Made by a program: the position numbers and the translations under genes
In this document: in pieces, positions 34,248 to 40,222 of the stretch
Numbering within the stretch: the first letter of the stretch is position 1
Layout: each line of letters starts with the position of its first letter
Notes under the pieces: model-generated
What the model was told of the DNA's origin: nothing
Databases searched by the model: none
The model's input: only the letters and a program-made list of their open reading frames with translations
Assembly (NCBI GenBank): GCA_018818835.1
Contig: JAHIRD010000041.1
Coordinates: forward strand, 1 to 40,222
DNA length: 40,222 bases
DNA from: Pseudomonadota bacterium
GTDB taxonomy: Bacteria; Desulfobacterota; Desulfobacteria; Desulfobacterales; Desulfolunaceae
Direction of reading: 5' to 3'

Positions 34248-36014
34248 ATGAAAAAGAAACGTCTACTCTGGCAGCTTTATCCATCCTATCTGTTTATTAC
34301 CCTTGCGGCCCTTTTAGCTGTAAGTCTTTTCACACTGAGTTCCCTGTCTCATTTTTTCCACAAGCAATACTCCAGTGACCTGGAAGCCCGGGCTCAGCTG
34401 TTTAAAAGCAGAATCGCAGACCTTTTACTTGGGGGCAGCTACCCTGCGCTGGATTTGGAATGCAGGGAATCGGGCAGGACATCAGGAACCCGACTGACTG
34501 TGATTCTGCCTTCGGGGATTGTGGTGGGGGACTCAGAAGAAAATCCCCAGGGAATGGACACTCACAATGATAGGCCCGAGGTGGCCAGGGCTCTTACCGG
34601 AAAAACAGGCACTTCGGTTCGTTTCAGCAGTACCCTCAATCAGAATATGATGTATGTAGCCATTCCGGTCTTCCATGACAATGACGTCCTTGCAGTTCTA
34701 AGAGCCTCAGTGGCGTTGTCGTCCATTGAATCCGAACTGAGACGCATCAGAATGAGAATCATCAGCGTGGGTTTTTTTGCCGCCATTCTCGCTGCCGCCA
34801 TCAGCCTCCTTGTGTCCCGACGTATCGCAAATCCCATCGAAGAGATGACTCGGGGGGTGGGCCATTTTGAAAAAGGCGACCTTGGCTACCGTCTTTTTGT
34901 CACGGACTCGTTTGAACTCGGTGGACTGGCAGAGGCCATGAACAGCATGGCCACCCAGTTGGATGAGAGAATAAAAATCGAAACACGCCAGAAAAACGAA
35001 CTAAAAGCCGTATTATCAGGAATGGCCGAAGGGGTCATCGCCATAGATAATGATAAAAACATCATCAGCATCAATGAGGCCGCAGCCCGTTTTTTTAAAA
35101 CCGATCCTGCTTCAGCCCCGGGCAGAACCCTTTCTGAAATCGTCCGCAACATCACCTTTCTTGATTTTGTAAAAATCTCTGTTAAAGATCAGCAAAACCA
35201 TGAACAGGATATCCTTTTAGACGACTGCGAAAACCGGACCCTTCACACCCGAACCTCCTGCCTGCATGATGAAAAAGACAGTCAGACTGGCATTCTCATT
35301 GTATTTAATGATGTGACGACCCTGAGGCGTCTTGAAACCATGCGAAAGGATTTTGCGGCCAACGTGTCCCATGAAATCAAGACCCCGTTGACCTCCATTC
35401 GGGGCTTTGTGGAAACACTTCTGAGCGATTGCAGTTCATTTTCCGAAAAACAGATTCATTTTTTGGGAATTATTGAAAAAAATGTCAATCGTCTCATGGC
35501 CATCATTGAGGATCTGCTCAAGCTCTCCCGGATTGAAACAGAACGCCCTGAGGATCTTCATTTTATCAAATCCAATATCCACAAGGTCCTTTCATCGGCC
35601 ATAACCACCCTGAAACCCGAAGCGGATAAAAAAAACATTGTGATTAGTCTGGACTGTGATCGGGATCTTACGGCACCCATGGACAGCTCCATGATTGAGC
35701 AGGCAGTCATCAATCTGATCGATAACGCCGTCAAATATTGCGGCAGCAACAGCCGGGTTGACATCCGGGTTGAAATAAAGGGCCAACAGGTTAATATTCA
35801 TGTGACCGACACGGGATTCGGCATTGAACGAGAGCACCTGCCCAGACTTTTTGAACGGTTCTACCGGACAGACAAAGCCCGGAGCAGACAATTGGGAGGG
35901 ACAGGCCTGGGCCTGGCCATTGTGAAACATATCATGCTGGCCCATAAAGGCGATGTTTCCGTGGAAAGCACCCTTGGCAAGGGCAGTGTGTTTACCATGC
36001 ATTTGCCAGGATAA
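34248..36014 (+). CDS. phoR: PhoR-like sensor histidine kinase
   Basis: 588 residues. Membrane helices at 13-33 and 171-190 bracket a periplasmic sensor region of about 135 residues; HAMP follows (191-245), then a PAS domain (about 252-355), the phospho-acceptor helix FAANVSHEIKTPLTSIRGF with His375, and the ATPase domain with the N box (NLIDNAVKY), G1 (DTGFGI), F box (LFERFYR) and G2 (GGTGLGLAI). E. coli PhoR has almost no periplasmic part; this long-sensor, PAS-containing form is the type common in Gram-positives and deltaproteobacteria. Zero-base spacing to phoB implies one operon. Confidence 0.88.
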   Translation: MKKKRLLWQLYPSYLFITLAALLAVSLFTLSSLSHFFHKQYSSDLEARAQLFKSRIADLLLGGSYPALDLECRESGRTSGTRLTVILPSGIVVGDSEENPQGMDTHNDRPEVARALTGKTGTSVRFSSTLNQNMMYVAIPVFHDNDVLAVLRASVALSSIESELRRIRMRIISVGFFAAILAAAISLLVSRRIANPIEEMTRGVGHFEKGDLGYRLFVTDSFELGGLAEAMNSMATQLDERIKIETRQKNELKAVLSGMAEGVIAIDNDKNIISINEAAARFFKTDPASAPGRTLSEIVRNITFLDFVKISVKDQQNHEQDILLDDCENRTLHTRTSCLHDEKDSQTGILIVFNDVTTLRRLETMRKDFAANVSHEIKTPLTSIRGFVETLLSDCSSFSEKQIHFLGIIEKNVNRLMAIIEDLLKLSRIETERPEDLHFIKSNIHKVLSSAITTLKPEADKKNIVISLDCDRDLTAPMDSSMIEQAVINLIDNAVKYCGSNSRVDIRVEIKGQQVNIHVTDTGFGIEREHLPRLFERFYRTDKARSRQLGGTGLGLAIVKHIMLAHKGDVSVESTLGKGSVFTMHLPG

Positions 36015-36022
36015 TAGCGACG

Positions 36023-36544
36023 ATGGTCATCAATTTACTTCCGGCCAATCCCGGATGGAAAGCTCATTTTTCAAAAGGCTTTGATACGCCCCGCCTTGAG
36101 GTCCGGCCGTTCTCCGACACGGACCTTGAATCGGCGAACGCCATCTTGATGGAAAGAGACATTTACCGGTATGTTGAGGACCTTGAAAACGGAAACCAGG
36201 GAAGAGCTTGGTTTGATCGCGTTCGGAGCAAGCGGAACTATCTTTTCCTCACCATGAAAGACCGTATTCTTCATGGTATGGTTGGCCTTGCCGTGTTGGA
36301 CATGTGCCCGGATACGTCTTTGCGACTGGGTGGATTTCTCGGGGAAAGCCACTGGCAAAAGGGATACGCCACTGATTTTCTTTTGGGGCTCAAAACATTT
36401 CTGGATTCATCACATCCGTCCTTTATGGTATTCGCACATGTCCATGAGAATAATCTGGGGGCAAGACGTGCCCTTGAAAAAGCCGGGTTTAGGATATCGC
36501 CCGAGTCTCAATCAGATGGTCGAATAAAATATCTTATGCGTTGA
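36023..36544 (+). CDS. GNAT N-acetyltransferase, RimJ/RimL type
   Basis: 173 residues. The N-terminal strand LEVRPFSDTDLESANAIL, acetyl-CoA loop region ESHWQKGYATDFLLG (Q/R-x-x-G-x-G/A signature QKGYAT) and final HENNLGARRALEKAGFR are typical of ribosomal-protein-alanine acetyltransferase-like GNATs. The substrate is not predictable. It begins 8 bases after the phoR stop and could be cotranscribed, but no ribosome site is evident. Confidence 0.85.
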   Translation: MVINLLPANPGWKAHFSKGFDTPRLEVRPFSDTDLESANAILMERDIYRYVEDLENGNQGRAWFDRVRSKRNYLFLTMKDRILHGMVGLAVLDMCPDTSLRLGGFLGESHWQKGYATDFLLGLKTFLDSSHPSFMVFAHVHENNLGARRALEKAGFRISPESQSDGRIKYLMR

Positions 36545-36629
36545 AGGGGTGAATCATGCATTTATTGGGATTTAGTTCCTTCGGGATCGAACGGAGATAA
36601 GGCTAAAAGCTTGGTAATGATAGTTTTTT

Positions 36630-36912
36630 CTTCGTGCTCTTCGTGTTCTTGAACGACCAAAGGGAGTGGGTGGTTAAACTATTGAATCGTTTTTCTTCAT
36701 GACCTTCATGGTGATTATAAAAATCCCAGGCCATGCCTGGGATTAAAAAAAAGCAGTTTAACCTTGCAACACCGTCTGCGGAACATGTCCGTGTTTGTCT
36801 GTGACAGTCCGTGTTTGTCCAGGCTATTTCTTTCGTGGACGAACACAGACGACCACGGACTGGTTCGGACATTGGAACACTGTCTACCGCACGGTGCTCT
36901 TCGTGTCCTTCA
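36630..36912. repeat. Cluster of CTTCGTG and GTCCGTG repeats
   Basis: Related copies of CTTCGTGCTCTTCGTG lie at 36630-36650, 36695-36713 and 36893-36912, and as an inverted pair at 17369-17487. Between them GTCCGTGTTTGTC is directly repeated with a 20-base period (36787 and 36807), and its inverse (GAACACAGACGACCACGGAC) follows at 36841-36860. No gene is seen in this 400-base gap. Confidence 0.6.
36713..36744 (-). terminator. Hairpin terminator, likely for the mazG-like gene
   Basis: AATCCCAGGC (36722-36731) and GCCTGGGATT (36735-36744) form a perfect 10-bp stem with a 3-nt loop. On the minus strand it is followed by TTTATAATC. It lies 200 bases after the mazG-like stop, inside the repeat cluster. 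Confidence 0.5.
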
Positions 36913-36946
36913 GAGAGCAAGGCGAACGGGTGGTGAATAAAAAGTG

Positions 36947-37291
36947 TCACGTCGGCTCCTTCAGCTTTGGATTGGCGTGATGCCGATCCCGGTCCCGGTT
37001 TGTTTTTTTATCAAGATTCCAGTAAAGGGCCGGGACCAGATCAATGCCTGTCTGGTTGGCAATGCATACAGCCACAAAAAGAACATCGGCAAGTTCATCG
37101 GCAAGATCCTTCTTGTTTTCGGGATTTTTGAAGCTCTGATCCCCATAGGTCCGGGTCATGATACGGGCCACTTCCCCCACCTCTTCCATGAGAATTCCCA
37201 GATTGGTCAATTCTGAAAAATACCTGACGCCGAATGTTTTCACCCAGTGATCAACCTTACTCTGATATTCCCTGATCCCCATCTCGTTCAT
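36947..37291 (-). CDS. MazG-like nucleotide pyrophosphohydrolase
   Basis: 114 residues from the ATG at 37291, chosen because AAGGAGGG lies 6 bases upstream; the frame is open further back but without homology. The all-helical NTP-pyrophosphatase core is shown by LMEEVGEVAR (EExxE metal site) and DLADELADVLFVAVCIAN (ExxD site). Enzymes of this short class hydrolyse non-canonical or excess (d)NTPs to the monophosphate, a house-cleaning role in the cytosol. It is divergent from the U32 gene with about 130 bases between starts. Confidence 0.9.
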   Translation of the reverse strand: MNEMGIREYQSKVDHWVKTFGVRYFSELTNLGILMEEVGEVARIMTRTYGDQSFKNPENKKDLADELADVLFVAVCIANQTGIDLVPALYWNLDKKTNRDRDRHHANPKLKEPT

Positions 37292-37422
37292 TGTTGCCCT
37301 CCTTGATATCGGTTCCATGGGATGCGTTGGCTGGATTGAAACATAGCACAAAACATTGCAAATGATCACACCCTTTGATACATTTCGTGATTCTGACAAT
37401 GCTGTTAATGAAATGGACCGAT

Positions 37423-38706
37423 ATGACCACAACGATTAATAAAATAGAGCTTCTGGCCCCTGCCGGAAACAGAGAAAAACTTGAAATCGCCATTCATTAT
37501 GGTGCCGATGCCGTCTATCTGGCAGGGAAAGATTTTTCCTTACGGAATTTTTCCGGTAATTTTACACCTGGGGAGATGGAAGACGCCATTTCATTTGCAC
37601 ACAACCGGGGAGTCAAAGTATTTGTGGCCTGCAATATCTACTCCCGGAATGATGAACAAATCGCCATTTCCGAATATCTGGAGTCCCTTGGCCGAATCAA
37701 CCCGGATGCCCTTATCGTTGCCGACCCCGGTATTCTTTCAATGGCCAGGACCATAATTCCACATATTGACATTCATCTGAGTACCCAGTCCAATACCACC
37801 AACATCAATACCTGCCTTTTCTGGGAGAAATTCGGTGTCAAACGGGTGAACCTGGCCCGTGAACTTCCTTTGTCCGACATCCGGCAGATTGCAACGGGCA
37901 CGTCCCTTGAAATCGAAACCTTTATTCATGGGGCCATGTGCATCTCCTATTCCGGCAGATGCCTTCTGAGCAGCTTCCTGACTGACCGGGACAGCAACAG
38001 GGGACAATGCAGCCACCCCTGCCGATGGAAATACGCGGTCATTGAGGAACAGCGCCCAGCGGACAGCCACCCCTTCATGGAAGATGAACGGGGGTCGTAT
38101 ATATTTAACTCCAAGGATTTGTGCATGATCGGACATATCCCCGAACTGATTTCCTCTGGCATCACCTCCCTTAAAATCGAAGGGCGTATGAAAGGGATCA
38201 ATTATCTGGCATCTGTGGTTAAAGTTTACAGGGAGGCCATTGATGATTACTACCATTCACCGGATACATACGTGACACGGCCCGAATGGCTTGAAGAACT
38301 GTCCCGGATCAACAGCAGGGAATACTGCACAGGATTTTATTTTGGACATCCTGATGATACGAGACCCAACTACCGTGATGACAGACCTGGCACCATCCAT
38401 CGCTTTGTGGGAAAAATCTTAGAAAACACAGGGCCCTGTCAGATGAGGGTGGATGTGAGAAACAGAATCAGAGTGGGTGATGATGTGGAAATTCTCAGCA
38501 GGAAAGGTCCGGCGGTTAAAGATAAGGTCCATTCCATGCGTGATAAGAAAGGGCAGACAACGGACTGTGCCCAGCCTAATACCCAGGTGATTGTGACCCT
38601 GTCAGGAGATTATGATTCCGATGATCTGATAAGGCATGCAACGGAAATCTCTTATGCGGATCCCGGCCGTTCTCGCGCTCCGAAACATCATCGGGATTCA
38701 GAATAA
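37423..38706 (+). CDS. Peptidase U32 family protein, TrhP-like
   Basis: 427 residues from the ATG at 37423, chosen since IELLAPAGNREKLEIAIHYG begins just after, as in the family; weaker upstream starts (TTG 37375) are unlikely. Signature segments are HLSTQSNTTN, ETFIHGAMCISYSGRCLLSS, RGQCSHPCRWKY and LKIEGRMKGINYLASVVKVY, and REYCTGFYFG near residue 310. The cysteines in these blocks would bind an iron-sulfur cluster or metal. YegQ/TrhP uses prephenate-derived chemistry for 5-hydroxyuridine in tRNA; a true protease role is less likely. The last 9 bases overlap the convergent diguanylate cyclase gene. Confidence 0.88.
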   Translation: MTTTINKIELLAPAGNREKLEIAIHYGADAVYLAGKDFSLRNFSGNFTPGEMEDAISFAHNRGVKVFVACNIYSRNDEQIAISEYLESLGRINPDALIVADPGILSMARTIIPHIDIHLSTQSNTTNINTCLFWEKFGVKRVNLARELPLSDIRQIATGTSLEIETFIHGAMCISYSGRCLLSSFLTDRDSNRGQCSHPCRWKYAVIEEQRPADSHPFMEDERGSYIFNSKDLCMIGHIPELISSGITSLKIEGRMKGINYLASVVKVYREAIDDYYHSPDTYVTRPEWLEELSRINSREYCTGFYFGHPDDTRPNYRDDRPGTIHRFVGKILENTGPCQMRVDVRNRIRVGDDVEILSRKGPAVKDKVHSMRDKKGQTTDCAQPNTQVIVTLSGDYDSDDLIRHATEISYADPGRSRAPKHHRDSE

Positions 38707-39813
38707 ATATAGCTGTTTGGATTCGGTTTTTCTCTCTATTTCCACTCGGTTCCTACCGTTTTCTTTGGCACGGTAAAGGGCCGTGTCGGCGCGATTGATG
38801 GTTGTCTGGAACCCTTCCTGGGGCACGTATACGGCAACCCCGATGGAGACAGTTATATGGAAATCCCCCATGTTATCGAACCGGATTTTCTCGGCAAGCT
38901 CCCTGAGCCGTTCGGCGAACATCATGGCTTCAGATTCGATGGTTCCGGTCAAGACCAGCATGAATTCCTCTCCCCCGTACCGTGCTATGCTGTCGATATC
39001 CCGGATATTCTGGTGGATGGTGCCAGCCACTTTTTTAAGGACGATATCACCGGTTTCATGGCCGAAGCAGTCATTGACCTTTTTGAAATGATCCAGATCA
39101 AAAATACAGAGGGAAAACGATTTGGCGCCCCTGTCAGCCTTGGCTTTTTGATCTTTTAAAATTTCAAGAAGCCTTCTGCGATTATATACCTGTGTCAATT
39201 CATCGGTGACAGCCAGTTTTTCGATGGTTTCAAGGGCTTTGGCAATGGTGGCCCTCAGCTTGGTAATATAACTGCCAACCAGCGAAAACCAGGGCAGAAC
39301 CGTGGCCAGAAAAAGAATATTGATCAGCTCCACGTTGATGTTGATTTCATAGGGATGTAACCTGTGGAGGAAATAGACCACGATGGAATAATTGACAATG
39401 GCAAAAAAAGACAGAAATAAAAACTGAAGAAATCGGAGCCTGAAGACTCCGAATACAAAAACCACAAAATAAAGCATCAGCATGGAGCTTCGTATTTCCC
39501 CAGCCCCGTAAAGACAGATCATGCTCCACAGAGTGCCCAACATCATTTGGGGCATGGTGAGGCTCGGGTCCTTGAACCGTTTGTTCAGACCGGACCTTAA
39601 CACGCCATAGACTATCACATTGACCGTAATGACCACCAGGGAAAGGCCAATGAGATCATAAAAGGAAAACAGGGTAAATCCTTGAAGTATGCATATAGTG
39701 CAGAGGATGATCCACATGACGTAGGAACCGGCAGCCATGAGAAACCGTTTGATTCTCAAGACCTGCTCCGGATCATCCGGATAAAATGTAAACCTCCCCT
39801 TCTTTGTCATCAT
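38698..39813 (-). CDS. Membrane diguanylate cyclase (GGDEF)
   Basis: 371 residues. Six membrane helices (about 25-48, 53-72, 92-108, 111-124, 128-150, 164-184), without a recognised sensor family, are followed by a GGDEF domain (about 200-355) with the active GGEEF (280-284) and an inhibitory RxxD site (RDID, 271-274) five residues before it. It should make c-di-GMP from two GTP and be feedback-inhibited. A Phe/Leu-rich tail (KQLYLF) ends the protein. It starts 4 bases after the end of another GGDEF gene; the two catalytic domains are closely alike, suggesting duplication. Confidence 0.92.
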   Translation of the reverse strand: MMTKKGRFTFYPDDPEQVLRIKRFLMAAGSYVMWIILCTICILQGFTLFSFYDLIGLSLVVITVNVIVYGVLRSGLNKRFKDPSLTMPQMMLGTLWSMICLYGAGEIRSSMLMLYFVVFVFGVFRLRFLQFLFLSFFAIVNYSIVVYFLHRLHPYEININVELINILFLATVLPWFSLVGSYITKLRATIAKALETIEKLAVTDELTQVYNRRRLLEILKDQKAKADRGAKSFSLCIFDLDHFKKVNDCFGHETGDIVLKKVAGTIHQNIRDIDSIARYGGEEFMLVLTGTIESEAMMFAERLRELAEKIRFDNMGDFHITVSIGVAVYVPQEGFQTTINRADTALYRAKENGRNRVEIERKTESKQLYLF

Positions 39814-39817
39814 TGCC

Positions 39818-40222
39818 TCAGATCATCTCATTGACGCCGAGAGGTTCGTATTCCACCCTGTCCCGGCCATTGGCCTTGGCTCTGTAGAGTGCCCTGTCCG
39901 CACGGTTTACAGCATCCTGAATGGGCTCGGACGGCTGGTACTTGGTTACACCCACCGAAATGGTGATCCGAAAATCCGGGGGCATTTTATCAAAGACCAG
40001 TTCACGGGCCATGGTGCGTATTCGCTTGGCACAGATCATGGCCTCCCGACTTCCTGAATTGGTCAGGATAAGGATGAATTCTTCCCCACCGTAACGGGCA
40101 ATATGATCAATATCCCTCAGATTTTTATGAACTTCCTGGGCCACGGATTTCAGGACGATGTCCCCAGCCTCGTGGCCATATGTGTCATTGACATTCTTAA
40201 AATGATCCAAATCGAATATACA
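39818..40222 (-). CDS. GGDEF diguanylate cyclase, N-terminus outside window
   Basis: The frame runs from the window's last base (coding CIFDLDHFKNVNDTYGHE) to a stop at 39818, so only the 135-residue catalytic part is visible. Active GGEEF and the RxxD inhibitory site (RDID) five residues before it are intact, followed by ISVGVTKYQPSEPIQ and NRADRALYRAKANGRDRVEY. It is cotranscribed with and just upstream of the membrane GGDEF gene, whose domain it resembles closely. The N-terminal sensor part is not in the window. Confidence 0.93.
   Translation of the reverse strand, partial: CIFDLDHFKNVNDTYGHEAGDIVLKSVAQEVHKNLRDIDHIARYGGEEFILILTNSGSREAMICAKRIRTMARELVFDKMPPDFRITISVGVTKYQPSEPIQDAVNRADRALYRAKANGRDRVEYEPLGVNEMI

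Noticed and set aside
36625-36912. CRISPR array
   Set aside because: The repeats are degenerate, of mixed types and orientation, without regular unique spacers or cas genes; no CRISPR array seen anywhere in the window.
36603-36950. 115-codon minus-strand frame across the repeat cluster
   Set aside because: It is made of the repeats themselves read as protein, with no start signal.

Overview
The window is a piece of a Gram-negative bacterial chromosome of mid GC content. It most likely comes from a Desulfobacterota (Desulfobacteraceae-like) organism. That is an inference from the gene set: the tig-clpP-clpX-lon order, System II cytochrome c assembly (CcsB/ResB), a DUF47 PhoU-like protein, a NptA-type Na/Pi transporter, and intergenic palindromes that look familiar from that group. 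Lnt, PpiD and a lipoprotein signal point to a two-membrane envelope. Most of the window is conserved core genome; the accessory parts are short.

Layout. 1-3348 is the 3' part of a very large secreted or surface protein ending in five tandem PA14-like domains. 3.35-4.57 kb is an accessory gap: a 53-residue orphan gene with its own promoter and terminator, then the C-terminal stub of a tyrosine recombinase, close to a tRNA-Val/tRNA-Asp pair. 4.86-10.74 kb (minus strand) is the protein quality-control cluster tig, clpP, clpX, lon. 11.1-17.2 kb holds an amidase, tRNA-Pro, a STAS protein, lnt, prfB (with the programmed +1 frameshift), an HD-domain protein and thiL. tatD follows at 17.6 kb.

18.5-22.1 kb is the main accessory island: a GNAT acetyltransferase remnant, a SAM methyltransferase and a DJ-1/PfpI protein, all on the minus strand and separated by palindromes that resemble integron attC sites. 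A 1.3 kb gene-free stretch packed with inverted repeats follows. 22.1-24.3 kb encodes CcsB and ResB. 24.5-36.0 kb holds a phosphate-flavoured set (Na/Pi cotransporter with PhoU-like tail, DUF47 protein, PhoB/PhoR-like two-component pair) interspersed with an M16 protease, a zinc-ribbon membrane protein and PpiD. 36.0-40.2 kb holds a GNAT protein, a repeat cluster, a MazG-like pyrophosphohydrolase, a U32 (TrhP-like) protein and two tandem diguanylate cyclases, the second cut by the window end.

The most notable non-genic signals are: four heptamers at exact 11-bp spacing upstream of the phoB-like gene (a likely Pho-box array); a crossing pair of inverted repeats between ppiD and the zinc-ribbon gene (possible pseudoknot or switch); the attC-like sites; and degenerate repeat clusters near 17.4 and 36.7 kb that share a motif. 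I did not find a clear new defence or biosynthetic system. The best candidates for novelty are the orphan 53-aa gene in the integration scar, the cassette-like island, and the crossing-repeat RNA element.
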